This document shows, piece by piece, positions 1 to 8,713 of a DNA stretch of 64,000 nt. A program made the translations under genes and the position numbers. Within the stretch, counting starts at the first letter, position 1, and each line of letters starts with the position of its first letter. The notes below the pieces were generated by a model, which was given only the letters and a program-made list of their open reading frames with translations, was not told the DNA's origin and did not search any database. Source of the DNA: JANQJA01 sp047947185 (GTDB lineage Bacteria; Pseudomonadota; Gammaproteobacteria; Pseudomonadales; Azotimanducaceae); NCBI GenBank assembly GCA_047947185.1, contig CP170502.1, forward strand, positions 3,658,001-3,722,000, given 5' to 3'.

Positions 1-91
1 GGTTATAGAACGCCATGTTGAGGTGACCGTTGTAGTCAATCCACTCACTTTCGACACGAGCAGGCGGGCAAATGATGGGTGATTCAAACAC
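1..91 (-). CDS. hotdog-fold acyl-CoA thioesterase, N-terminal part (cut by window edge)
   Basis: The reverse strand encodes a frame containing VESEWIDYNGHLNMAFYN, the signature start of the 4-hydroxybenzoyl-CoA / acyl-CoA thioesterase hotdog family, in which the Asp in this region is catalytic. These enzymes hydrolyse acyl- or aroyl-CoA thioesters in the cytoplasm. An in-frame stop lies upstream, and the first plausible start is GTG at 91, preceded by a TTGAGGT-like ribosome binding site. Only about 30 codons are inside the window, so substrate and length cannot be judged. It is divergent from the GMC oxidoreductase. Confidence 0.7.
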   Translation of the reverse strand, partial: MFESPIICPPARVESEWIDYNGHLNMAFYN

Positions 92-266
92 GCGGTTTAC
101 CTCAATTCGCTGGCGAAGGGGTTACTGGATAAATTACCAGACTGAAGGAGTTCAAACGACACCTGGTCGGCATGCGTTTATGCAGGAACCCGGGCATTAG
201 GTTACCATACGATCAAGTCACGATTACGAGATTTTTCATACTGGCCGGAGCTTCACAGGGCTGCTG

Positions 267-1880
267 ATGCCTGACGAGAAACAGTTTCCTATGAATGCCA
301 CCAGTACTGATTATGTGATTGTGGGTGCCGGTTCTGCCGGTGCTGTGGTCGCGAACAGATTGTCCGAAGATGCACGAGTTACGCTACTTGAGGCAGGGTC
401 AACGGACCACGGCTGGGACTACCGGCTGCACATGCCGGCTGCACTTTCCCATGTACTGGCCTCGGACACTTACAACTGGTCCTATTTTTCACAACCCGAG
501 CCGGGTCTCGCGAACAGGCGCATATACTGCCCGAGGGGACGGGTGCTGGGCGGATCCTCATCTATCAATGGAATGGTTTTTGTGCGGGGCAATCCGCATG
601 ATTTTGATTTGTGGGCAGCAGACCCCGCATTGTCGATGTGGCGATACGAACACTGTCTGCCGTATTTTCGCAAGAGCGAGCGACGACCCCATGGTGACGA
701 GGGGTACCGGGGAGAAGAAGGTCCAATGCAGGTTGCGAGGGCGCGCGGGGCAGGGGTGCTCAACGAGGCCTGGATACATGGCGCAATGCAGGCGGGATAC
801 CGACAGTCAACGGATTTTAATGGTGAAGTGCAGGAAGGTGTGGGTCGCTTTGATTGCACGATACGCAAAGGCCGCCGGTTCTCGACCGCAAGAGCATACC
901 TGCACCCTGCTCTGGGCAGAACCAACCTGGAGATTGTCAAACGCGCCCTCACCACACGTATCGTATTTGAAGGTAATCGGGCAGTTGGCGTTGAATACCA
1001 CAAAGCTGGTCGTTTACACCGGATACATGCGGATGCTGAGGTGATCCTGTGTGCAGGTGCAATCAACTCACCCCAACTGCTGATGTTATCAGGCGTCGGC
1101 AATGCTGACCGACTCCGCGAACTGGATATTCCGGTACACCATGATCTGAAGGGAGTGGGACAGAATCTGCAGGATCACCTGGAACTTTACGTGCAGTACA
1201 GTTGCCGCAAGCCGGTGTCCATTTACCCCTCGGTCAAGTGGTATCGCAAGCCGTTTGTAGGATTGCAGTGGTACCTCTCAAACACGGGTGCCGGTGCAAC
1301 CAACCACTTTGAAACAGGTGGTTTTTTACGCAGCAGTGACACCCTGACTTACCCGGACCTGCAGTTCCACTTTTTGCCCATTGCAATGAATTATGACGGC
1401 AGGGATCGTTACAATGGCCACGGGTTCCAGGTCCATGTTGGCCCCATGAAGCCGACCAGCCGCGGTGAGGTGAAGCTCCGAACGGCTGATCCGGGTGATG
1501 CCCCCCTGCTACAGTTCAATTACAACAGTACGGCAGCCGACCGACAGGTGATGCGGCGCGGCATTGAGATCGTCCAGGAGATAGTGGGGCAGGCGGCGTT
1601 TGATGGCCTGCGGGGTGATGAACTCAAGCCCGGTAACACGGACATCAGCACCTTCATCGAACAACATGCAGAGAGCGCCTACCACCCCAGCTGCACCTGC
1701 AAGATGGGGTCAGACGAAATGGCAGTTGTGGATGGTGCGGCCCAGGTTCACGGTCTCACCAACCTGCGCGTGGTTGATGCGTCCATCATGCCGGATATCA
1801 CCAATGGTAATTTGAATGCCCCTGTGATCATGATGGCGGAAAAATTGAGTGATGTTATCCGCGGCAAGATAACCGTATAG
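267..1880 (+). CDS. GMC family FAD-dependent oxidoreductase (choline dehydrogenase-like)
   Basis: Glucose-methanol-choline oxidoreductases oxidise an alcohol to an aldehyde or ketone using bound FAD. The 537-residue product has the N-terminal dinucleotide motif VGAGSAGAVVANRL ending in LLEAG, the first GMC signature (GRVLGGSSSINGMV), the second signature (GAINSPQLLMLSGVG) and the C-terminal active site HPSCTCKMG followed by NGNLNAP, which supply the His and Asn of the catalytic pair. Length is normal for the family. There is no signal peptide. ATG 267 follows an AGGG about 7 bases upstream; ATG 291 is also possible. It converges on the Yej-like permease genes. The substrate cannot be told from sequence. 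Confidence 0.88.
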   Translation: MPDEKQFPMNATSTDYVIVGAGSAGAVVANRLSEDARVTLLEAGSTDHGWDYRLHMPAALSHVLASDTYNWSYFSQPEPGLANRRIYCPRGRVLGGSSSINGMVFVRGNPHDFDLWAADPALSMWRYEHCLPYFRKSERRPHGDEGYRGEEGPMQVARARGAGVLNEAWIHGAMQAGYRQSTDFNGEVQEGVGRFDCTIRKGRRFSTARAYLHPALGRTNLEIVKRALTTRIVFEGNRAVGVEYHKAGRLHRIHADAEVILCAGAINSPQLLMLSGVGNADRLRELDIPVHHDLKGVGQNLQDHLELYVQYSCRKPVSIYPSVKWYRKPFVGLQWYLSNTGAGATNHFETGGFLRSSDTLTYPDLQFHFLPIAMNYDGRDRYNGHGFQVHVGPMKPTSRGEVKLRTADPGDAPLLQFNYNSTAADRQVMRRGIEIVQEIVGQAAFDGLRGDELKPGNTDISTFIEQHAESAYHPSCTCKMGSDEMAVVDGAAQVHGLTNLRVVDASIMPDITNGNLNAPVIMMAEKLSDVIRGKITV

Positions 1881-2000
1881 CCAGGGAGCCTTGCATTCCA
1901 CGGCGGCAGTTAATGTGTCTGACCCTGATCCGACGGCACAATCCTGTCGGAGAAACTGCCCGGAGCGGCCTCCCGCAGCTGTCGCAAACAGAAGGAAGCT

Positions 2001-3038
2001 TTACCTCGAGCCGTTAAGCAGTTTTCGCGGGTCAAACGCATCCCGGACCGCTTCGCCAACAAAAATCAGCAGAACCAGGATGGTTCCCAGGGTGATGACG
2101 GCGGTTAGTCCCAGCCAGGGTGCCTGCAGGTTGGCATTTCCCTGTCGAAGCAATCGGCCCAGTGAGGCGCTCTCAGGCGGCAGGCCAAAACCGAGGAAAT
2201 CGAGTGAGGTCAGTAGCGTGATTGACCCGTTCAGGATAAATGGCAGGAATGTCAGTGCCGCCACCATGGCATTGGGGAGTACGTGGCGGGTGATGATGGC
2301 CAGGTGACCAAGCCCCAGTGCACGTGCCGCCTTGACGTATTCAAAATTCCTGGCGCGCAGGAATTCAGCCCGCACCACACCCACCAGTGCCATCCAACTG
2401 AACGCAATAAGGATACCCAGCAACCAGTAGACGTTTGATTCGACAATGCTGGCGAGAATAATCAGCACAAACAGGATCGGCAGGCCGGCCCAGATTTCGA
2501 TAAAGCGTTGGGCCAACAGGTCAACCCGGCCGCCAAAATAGCCTTGCAAGGCCCCGGCAGCAATGCCGATCAGGGATGAACAGATAGTCAGCACTATGCC
2601 AAACAGGACGGATACGCGAAACCCGTAGATGAGGCGGGCTGCTACCGAACGGGCACCATCATCGGTGCCCAGCGGGTGCCTCGCTGAAGGTGGTGCGGGT
2701 ACCGGGGTTTCAATGTGGTAGTCGACAGTGTTGTAAGAGAAGGGAATGAGCGGCCACACCATCCAGCCTCCGTCCCGGCGGATCAGTGACTGTACGTAGG
2801 TATCCCGGTAATCAGCCTCGGTTTGAAACTCTCCACCAAATTCCGTTTCCGCGTAGGTAATGAGGGCAGGGAAAAAGAGTTCACCCTGGTAGCTGACGAC
2901 CAACGGATTTTCATTGGCAATCAACTCAGCAAACAGCGAAATGAAAAACAGGACCATAAAAACCTGGAAAGACCGGTAGCCACGCCGGTTGGCTTTGAAG
3001 TTTTCCCAGCGTCGCCGGGTCACGGGATTCATGGCCAT
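2001..3038 (-). CDS. yejE: ABC transporter permease, YejE-like
   Basis: Inner-membrane permease of a peptide/opine-type ABC importer. After a cytoplasmic start rich in Arg there is one membrane segment (about residues 20-40), a long periplasmic stretch, then a core of five membrane segments carrying the permease-ATPase coupling loop (EYVKAARALGLGHLAIITRHVLPNA). The extended periplasmic loop containing SLIRRDGGWMVWPLIPFSYNT is typical of YejE. The longest frame opens at 3101, but the ATG at 3038 follows the upstream permease stop by one base (TGATATG), which argues for translational coupling. No ATPase gene follows; a convergent GMC gene occupies that place. Confidence 0.87.
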   Translation of the reverse strand: MAMNPVTRRRWENFKANRRGYRSFQVFMVLFFISLFAELIANENPLVVSYQGELFFPALITYAETEFGGEFQTEADYRDTYVQSLIRRDGGWMVWPLIPFSYNTVDYHIETPVPAPPSARHPLGTDDGARSVAARLIYGFRVSVLFGIVLTICSSLIGIAAGALQGYFGGRVDLLAQRFIEIWAGLPILFVLIILASIVESNVYWLLGILIAFSWMALVGVVRAEFLRARNFEYVKAARALGLGHLAIITRHVLPNAMVAALTFLPFILNGSITLLTSLDFLGFGLPPESASLGRLLRQGNANLQAPWLGLTAVITLGTILVLLIFVGEAVRDAFDPRKLLNGSR

Positions 3039-3039
3039 A

Positions 3040-4134
3040 TCAGGTTTCCCGTGTTTCAAAATCGATACGCGGGTCGACCAGCACGTACATAAGGTCACCA
3101 ATCAGGTGCAGGATGAGTCCCATCAGCGTAAAAACGTAAAGCGTGCCGAACACAATCGGGTAATCGCGAGTCAGTGCTGCCTCGTAGCCGAGCAGGCCAA
3201 GCCCGCTCAGCGAGAACACCACCTCAATGAGAAGCGCGCCCGTAAAGAGGATGCCAACAAAAGCAGAGGGGAATCCCGCAATCACAATGAGCATGGCATT
3301 GCGAAATACATGGCCATAAAGCACACGGCGCTGGGTCATTCCCTTGGCACGCGCCGTGAGGACAAACTGTTTGTTGATCTCCTCCAGGAAACTGTTTTTT
3401 GTCAACAGGGTGAGCGTGGCGAAACCGCCAAGCACCATGGCGACAATGGGCAGGGTCATGTGCCAGATATAGTCCAGTATCTTGCCCATGAGGGACAGCT
3501 CAGCGAAGTTGTCAGATACAAGGCCGCGTAATGGGAACAGGCGCAGGAATTCGCCGCTGCTGAAGAAAACGATAAGCAGAACGGCAATGATAAATGCCGG
3601 GATTGCGTAGGCTGTGAAGACGATTGCGCTGGTCCAGATGTCAAAGGGCGTACCGTCGCGTACCGCTTTTGCGATGCCAAGCGGAATGGAGATCATATAG
3701 ACGAGCAGCAATGTCCAGAGCCCCAGGGAAATTGAGACGGGCATCCGCTCAATGACCAGGTCCACCACGGCGCGGTCCTGGTAGAAACTGTCGCCGAAAT
3801 CGAAGTGAAGGTAGTCCCAGATCATGATCAGGAAGCGCTCATGCGCCGGTTTGTCAAAACCAAACTGTTTTTCCAGCTCCTTGATGTAGCTGGGGTCAAG
3901 TCCCCGCGCAGAATCAAACCCGCCTGACGCGCTGTCCATGGCGATTGCGTTGCCGAGGCCTCCCTCGCTGCCACCAATAGAGGCGGTCGCACTGGAGTCA
4001 GTGCCCTGCAATTTGGCAATTGCCTGGTCTACCGGTCCGCCAGGTGCACTCTGGATAATCACAAAGTTTATGAGCATGATGCCCAGCAGCGTTGGGATGA
4101 TCAGGGCGATACGCTTGACAATGTAGGCACCCAT
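3040..4134 (-). CDS. yejB: ABC transporter permease, YejB-like
   Basis: First permease of the peptide-type importer. The 364-residue protein starts MGAYIVKRIALIIPTLLGIM, the usual first membrane helix of DppB/OppB/YejB proteins, followed by a periplasmic segment of about 110 residues and five further helices. The coupling loop KGMTQRRVLYGHVFRNA (near residue 270) would contact the ATPase, and the C-terminus DPRIDFETRE is typical of YejB. A GAGGAG ribosome binding site lies upstream of the start. The gene sits 18 bases after the solute-binding protein and is coupled to the second permease. Confidence 0.88.
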   Translation of the reverse strand: MGAYIVKRIALIIPTLLGIMLINFVIIQSAPGGPVDQAIAKLQGTDSSATASIGGSEGGLGNAIAMDSASGGFDSARGLDPSYIKELEKQFGFDKPAHERFLIMIWDYLHFDFGDSFYQDRAVVDLVIERMPVSISLGLWTLLLVYMISIPLGIAKAVRDGTPFDIWTSAIVFTAYAIPAFIIAVLLIVFFSSGEFLRLFPLRGLVSDNFAELSLMGKILDYIWHMTLPIVAMVLGGFATLTLLTKNSFLEEINKQFVLTARAKGMTQRRVLYGHVFRNAMLIVIAGFPSAFVGILFTGALLIEVVFSLSGLGLLGYEAALTRDYPIVFGTLYVFTLMGLILHLIGDLMYVLVDPRIDFETRET

Positions 4135-4152
4135 GTTCTCGCGTCTCCTCGC

Positions 4153-6021
4153 CTACTGTCCGGTGGATGCGTTTTTGATAGCGCCAAGGTATTGATCTAC
4201 CTGCAGGCTCTTTATCGGATCAAACCACCACATGTCGTGATATCCGGTGCGCGTCTCTGCCCGACGTGGGTCGTTGAACCTGTCCCAGTACACCATGCGC
4301 TGGGCAGCGGGATAGCCACTGGGAATGATGTAGAAACTCCACAGCAGGATCCGGTCCAGAGCCTGGCCAAGCGTGTTCATTTCCTCCTCGGATTCCGCAG
4401 CGATGATGCGTTCCACCAGGTAGTCCACGGCCGGATTGCTGATGCCCGCATAGTTCTCGGTATTGAAGGCCGCTGCGTTGGTGCTGTTCATGCGGCTTCT
4501 GATCAGCCAGCCGAGGGGAATGTTCTGTGCACCGTAGCCAATGCCCATCACTTCAAAATCGTGGTGTCTTACCCTGTAACGGTGTTGGCTCGATTCCACG
4601 GTGCGAACCCGGGTTTCAATACCGAGATGGTGCAGGTTGTCAGCATAGGGCATGACGTTACGCTCTTCATCAATGCTGGCCAGGAGGAAACTCAAGGTAA
4701 AAGGTTCCCCGGTGGCTTCATTGACGCGGCGATGATCCCTGATTACCCAGCCTGCCTCGGTCAGCAGTTCGTCGGCCCGTTTCAGGGCGGCACGGTTTCG
4801 TCCTGGTCCCTTATTGACCGGCAGTACAAAAGGTTCGGTAAAAACACGCGGAGGGATGACATCGCGAAAAGGCTCAAGCAGGGCGAGTTCTGCAGCATCC
4901 GGTAGCGTACTGCCCGCGGCCATGGGAGAACCCTGGAAATAACTCTGTACCCGCTTGTACTGCTGGTAGTGCAGCACCCGATTGTTGAAGTTGAAGTCGT
5001 AGGCCAGGGTCAGCGCTTCACGAACGCGTGGGTCGGCGAGTTTTGGCAGGCGTGTGTTAAACAGCAGACCCCAGTAGATTCCCCAGGGGCTGCGTACTTC
5101 CCTCGCGTCGCGCACAAATAGCCCACGGTCAGAACCTTCAAAGTTGTACATTGTCATCCAGGCTTTGGCGTCTGTTTCATAGCGAAAGTCAAACTCACCG
5201 GCCTTGTGTGCCTCGATCACAACATTCTTGTCGAGGTAATAGACGTACTCGATGGTGTCGATGTTGTACTGACCGCGGTTGACCGGCAGGTCAGCCGCCC
5301 AGTAATCCTTGACACGTTCGTAGACAATTTTCTTGCCGGGGTCGACTGATTTAATGCGGTAAGGGCCCTGACCCAGGGGGATCTCGAGGGTTGTCGCGTG
5401 GAATTGGCGATTCTCCCAGTAGTGTTTGGGCATAACCCAGAACATGCTGATGTGCCGGGACAGTTGTGGTGTTCGTGGCGCGTCTTCGCTGAAGTTAAAC
5501 CTGAAAGATCGCTCACCGGTCTGTTCCACCGAGACAATGTCGCGATAGGAGGTTTTCCAGCCAAAGGATGCTTCAGCCTTGATGATGTTAAAAGTGAAAA
5601 TGACATCCTCAACCGTGATGGGTTTGCCATCGTGAAAGCGTGCGCGGGGATCCAGCCGGAATTCCACCCAGCGAAAATTGTCATCCAGGCGGACTGCCTC
5701 CGCGACGAGTGCATAGGAAGATGCAATTTCATCGCTTGAGGGTTTCATCAACATGTCATAGGGCAACATGCAGCCGATATCGACGCAGGCCGCGGCCCGG
5801 CCTTTGTCGATGTAGGGATGCAGGTTGTTGAAGGTGCCAATGACTGCCTGACGCAGTCGGCCGCCTTTGGGGGCATCCGGGTTGACGTAGTCAAAATGCT
5901 GGAAGCCCGCGTCGTATTTGAGGTCGCCAAAATGTGACAGACCATGCTGCCACTCACCCGCGCGTGCGGCTGGCGGCAGCAACAGGAGCAGAGTCAGCGC
6001 AAGCCCTGGCAGCTTTGTCAT
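4153..6021 (-). CDS. yejA: extracellular solute-binding protein, family 5, YejA-like
   Basis: Periplasmic receptor of the importer, 622 residues, with a clear signal peptide (Lys near the start, a Leu-rich core, cleavage after AARA). The mature start HGLSHFGDLKYDAGFQHFDY and the following DAPKGG are characteristic of YejA among family-5 binding proteins, which bind short peptides or similar ligands. Length matches YejA (about 600). The ATG at 6021 follows a GAGGGATGA ribosome binding site. It is the first gene of a three-gene operon with the two permeases. YejA systems in other bacteria take up antimicrobial peptides such as microcin C; the ligand here is unknown. Confidence 0.87.
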   Translation of the reverse strand: MTKLPGLALTLLLLLPPAARAGEWQHGLSHFGDLKYDAGFQHFDYVNPDAPKGGRLRQAVIGTFNNLHPYIDKGRAAACVDIGCMLPYDMLMKPSSDEIASSYALVAEAVRLDDNFRWVEFRLDPRARFHDGKPITVEDVIFTFNIIKAEASFGWKTSYRDIVSVEQTGERSFRFNFSEDAPRTPQLSRHISMFWVMPKHYWENRQFHATTLEIPLGQGPYRIKSVDPGKKIVYERVKDYWAADLPVNRGQYNIDTIEYVYYLDKNVVIEAHKAGEFDFRYETDAKAWMTMYNFEGSDRGLFVRDAREVRSPWGIYWGLLFNTRLPKLADPRVREALTLAYDFNFNNRVLHYQQYKRVQSYFQGSPMAAGSTLPDAAELALLEPFRDVIPPRVFTEPFVLPVNKGPGRNRAALKRADELLTEAGWVIRDHRRVNEATGEPFTLSFLLASIDEERNVMPYADNLHHLGIETRVRTVESSQHRYRVRHHDFEVMGIGYGAQNIPLGWLIRSRMNSTNAAAFNTENYAGISNPAVDYLVERIIAAESEEEMNTLGQALDRILLWSFYIIPSGYPAAQRMVYWDRFNDPRRAETRTGYHDMWWFDPIKSLQVDQYLGAIKNASTGQ

Positions 6022-6121
6022 TCATCCCTCTTGAAACAACGGCTGCTGGCAAAAGGCCCGGTAGCAACGCCGGCAGCCTCGACAATATGCCAGATACCAT
6101 GGGGTGGGGCAATTCGTGATC

Positions 6122-7099
6122 CTAGGCCGATTCCAGCGCCCGGCGGATCTGACCCGGTGGCATGCCAAAGATGCGTTTGAACGCCCGGCTGAATGATGCC
6201 TCGGACTGGTAGCCGTATTTTTCTGCCAGTGTGGCAATGGTCTGCCGGGTTCCGGCCAGTTCTTCCCGGGCCAATTGCATTCGCCATTCCGTCAGGTATT
6301 GCATAACAGATTGTCCGACCAGTTCACTGAATCGGGCCGACAGGGCGGAGCGCGACATGGCAACCTCGTTGGCCAGTGATTCCACCGTCCAGTCTTTCGC
6401 CGGTTCCCGGTGAATGATCGCGAGTGCTCGCCCGACCTGTTTGTCCCGGAGTGCAGCAAGCCAGCCTTGCTGGCCGTCAGCGGCGGAGAACCATGCCCTG
6501 ATCGCCTGTACCACAACAATGTCCGCCAGGCGCGTAATAATCGCCTCGCTGCCAGGCAAGGTGGCGTTTGCCTCAATGTTGATGAAGTTGGCGGTTCTCT
6601 GCAGCCATTCGTTTTCCTGGGCAAAAGTGTCGATGTGAATGACCAGTGGCAATACCTGAAGCAATCGCTGTGCCGCCAGTCGATCGAAGCGCACACCGCA
6701 GTAGCTGATACTGGTTGCTGCACCGCCGCCGCCAAAAGACATGCGTTCATAGCGATCTGTCACCAGGGTCACGGGCATCTCCGTCAGCGGCGTCACCTCA
6801 GCGCCCGGATGACTGCGCAGGGCGTGTTCTGTGCCGTGGGGAACCAGCACCAGGCTACCTGCGGCAATCTCGCGTGACGGCTGGCCGGCGATATCAAGGT
6901 AAAAGTGGCCGGCGTTGACAATATGAACGGCCATGCAGCCCGGTATGCGCGGCAAGCCCAATCCCCAGGGCGCTGTGAATTCGGCCTGGCAATAGAGTAC
7001 ACCCGTCAGTTTCAGCAGCCGCAGGGGCGCTGCCAGTGGGTCATCGGAAGGTGGCAGCTCAGTCTGAATTTGTGGCGTCACAATGCGCGCTTTTGGCAT
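6122..7099 (-). CDS. AraC family transcriptional regulator with cupin_6-type sensor domain
   Basis: About 325 residues. The N-terminal half (DPLAAPLRLLKLTGVLYCQAEF onward, with an HGTEH cupin segment) is the ligand-sensing cupin seen in regulators of small redox or stress operons. The C-terminal ~100 residues hold two helix-turn-helix units typical of AraC (WTVESLANEVAMSRSALSARF and IATLAEKYGYQSEASFSRAFK, ending FGMPPGQIRR). The longest frame begins with a TTG at 7108; the ATG three codons later (7099) is the more likely start. It is divergent from the NmrA-like gene across about 120 bases and probably controls that operon. Confidence 0.87.
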   Translation of the reverse strand: MPKARIVTPQIQTELPPSDDPLAAPLRLLKLTGVLYCQAEFTAPWGLGLPRIPGCMAVHIVNAGHFYLDIAGQPSREIAAGSLVLVPHGTEHALRSHPGAEVTPLTEMPVTLVTDRYERMSFGGGGAATSISYCGVRFDRLAAQRLLQVLPLVIHIDTFAQENEWLQRTANFINIEANATLPGSEAIITRLADIVVVQAIRAWFSAADGQQGWLAALRDKQVGRALAIIHREPAKDWTVESLANEVAMSRSALSARFSELVGQSVMQYLTEWRMQLAREELAGTRQTIATLAEKYGYQSEASFSRAFKRIFGMPPGQIRRALESA

Positions 7100-7220
7100 G
7101 GCAGGCAATTCTGGACGAATGAGCAGGAATCATGGCGCCCTGGCGATTCCCTGTCCAGTCCACACCGGGCAAAGTTGCATCCACTTAAGTCAATACACTG
7201 AAAACACAAGGAGTAACACC

Positions 7221-8066
7221 ATGATGCATTCAAACGTACTGGTAGTCGGGGCCAACGGCAAGACCGGCAGGAGAGTGGAGGCGCGTCTCTCTGCAGCAGG
7301 CGTCACAACGCGTGGCGTCTCGCGCTCGACACTACCGGCTTTCAACTGGGCCCAAAGTGAGACCTGGGCAACTGCCCTGAAAGGCATGGACGCGGCTTAC
7401 CTGACCTATCATCCTGACCTCTCGGTGCCCGAGGCCGCAGACCAGATACACCTTTTCTGCGACCTGGCCAAGGCTGCGGGTCTGAAGCAGGTGGTGCTGC
7501 TGTCCGGGCGCAATGAACCTGGTGCTCAGCGCGCCGAGCAGGCATTGAAGGAAAGTGGTCTCACCTGGAACGTGATTCAGGCCAGTTGGTTTGCGCAAAA
7601 CTTCAGTGAGGATTTTATGGTCCACGATGTCTTGAGCGGGAGGTTTGTGATCCCGGCGGGGACCTCGGGAGAGCCATTTATCGACGCTGATGACATTGCT
7701 GACGTGGCTGTGGCAGCACTGATGGAACCCGGACTGGGTAACCGCCTTTTTGAGGTCACAGGTCCCAGGGTCATGTCGTTTGAGGATTGTACCCGGGAGA
7801 TTGGCGCTGCCGCCGGCTTCGCCATCGACCTGGTCGAACTGCCGCTCGACGAATATCTGGAGGTATTGCGGGAACGTGATCTTCCTGACTACCTGGTAGA
7901 GCTGCTGCAGGAGCTTTTTGGTCAACTTTTCGACGGCCGCAGCGCCAGTACGGCGCAAGGCGTGCGTGAGGCATTGGGTCGGCCAGCGACAGATTTTTCT
8001 GAATATGCCAGGAAAGCTGCCGCGGCGGGTGCCTGGAATCGGGCTGTCACCAGGAGGACTGCCTGA
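7221..8066 (+). CDS. NmrA/NAD(P)-binding Rossmann protein (quinone-reductase-like atypical SDR)
   Basis: About 281 residues. The N-terminus VLVVGANGKTGRRVEARL is the GxxGxxG dinucleotide motif of NmrA-type atypical SDRs such as QOR2 and azoreductase-like proteins, which bind NAD(P)H and either reduce quinones or act as redox sensors. The canonical Tyr-x-x-x-Lys is not evident, as is usual in this group. ATG 7221 is chosen because a strong AAGGAG ribosome binding site lies 7 bases upstream; the longer frame from 7083 would run through the AraC promoter region. It overlaps the next gene by one base (TGATG) and is divergent from the AraC gene. Confidence 0.85.
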   Translation: MMHSNVLVVGANGKTGRRVEARLSAAGVTTRGVSRSTLPAFNWAQSETWATALKGMDAAYLTYHPDLSVPEAADQIHLFCDLAKAAGLKQVVLLSGRNEPGAQRAEQALKESGLTWNVIQASWFAQNFSEDFMVHDVLSGRFVIPAGTSGEPFIDADDIADVAVAALMEPGLGNRLFEVTGPRVMSFEDCTREIGAAAGFAIDLVELPLDEYLEVLRERDLPDYLVELLQELFGQLFDGRSASTAQGVREALGRPATDFSEYARKAAAAGAWNRAVTRRTA

Positions 8067-8548
8067 TGCCAGAATCGGTGTTTACAGGGCTGGTCTGGGT
8101 TTTGGCTGTTTCCAGTGGCCTGATGGCGGGCGTCTATGCCACCTTCTCCGCGGTTATCATGAAATCGCTGACAAGGCTGGAACCCGATCACGCGATTCAG
8201 GCCATGAACGCCATCAATCGCACCATTGTGCGAACAGCTTTCATGCCCCTGTTTTTTGGTTCTACCCTGGTTGGTGCGCTGATGGCGTTACATGGATTCT
8301 GGTCCTGGCAGGGTCCGGGTGCGCTTCACGCCGTTGCAGGTGGTGTGATCTATGTTGCCGGCATGTTTGTGTCCACGATTGTTGTCAATGTGCCGCTGAA
8401 CAATGCCCTGGCACGCATCAATCCTGGCACAGGTGATCCCACCCAACACTGGGATGACTATCGGGTTCGCTGGACACGCTGGAACAGCGCGCGTGCCATT
8501 GCGTCCGGGCTCACGCTGGTGATCTGTCTTGACCTGCTGGCCCGCTAG
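8066..8548 (+). CDS. DUF1772 (anthrone oxygenase-like) integral membrane protein
   Basis: A 160-residue membrane protein with about four hydrophobic helices (around residues 5-30, 55-75, 85-105 and 140-158). The conserved pattern of a central helix followed by VNVPLNNALA and a W-x-x-W-N stretch (RWTRWNSARA) marks DUF1772, the family that includes fungal anthrone oxygenases; bacterial members are mostly uncharacterised. Translation is coupled to the NmrA-like gene by a TGATG overlap. The pair under an AraC regulator looks like a small quinone or redox-stress module, which is an inference from context. Confidence 0.8.
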   Translation: MPESVFTGLVWVLAVSSGLMAGVYATFSAVIMKSLTRLEPDHAIQAMNAINRTIVRTAFMPLFFGSTLVGALMALHGFWSWQGPGALHAVAGGVIYVAGMFVSTIVVNVPLNNALARINPGTGDPTQHWDDYRVRWTRWNSARAIASGLTLVICLDLLAR

Positions 8549-8657
8549 CAGATGGCACCAGGAAACGTTCAGGATGCCGGTGACTGACTTCTCCTGCCTT
8601 GACCTCGCGTGTGCGAAGCAATGTATGAAGTCGCCTCCGAGAAACTGCGCCGGATCA

Positions 8658-8696
8658 AGCGGGCGTTTCCACTAGCCCGCTGGTGTCTTAGCCAGC
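8658..8696. repeat. overlapping inverted repeats downstream of DUF1772 gene
   Basis: AGCGGGC (8658-8664) pairs with GCCCGCT (8675-8681) round a 10-base loop, and the right arm overlaps a second small stem GCTGG (8679-8683) / CCAGC (8692-8696). The two hairpins are mutually exclusive. The site lies between the convergent DUF1772 and PEP-CTERM genes and may serve both as a transcription end, but no T-run follows either stem. Confidence 0.3.
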
Positions 8697-8713
8697 AGGT
8701 TCCCCGGGCAACA

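Noticed and set aside
1881..2000. Terminator between the convergent GMC and YejE-like genes
   Set aside because: Only a 6-base stem (TCCGAC/GTCGGA) without a T-run was found, too weak to report.
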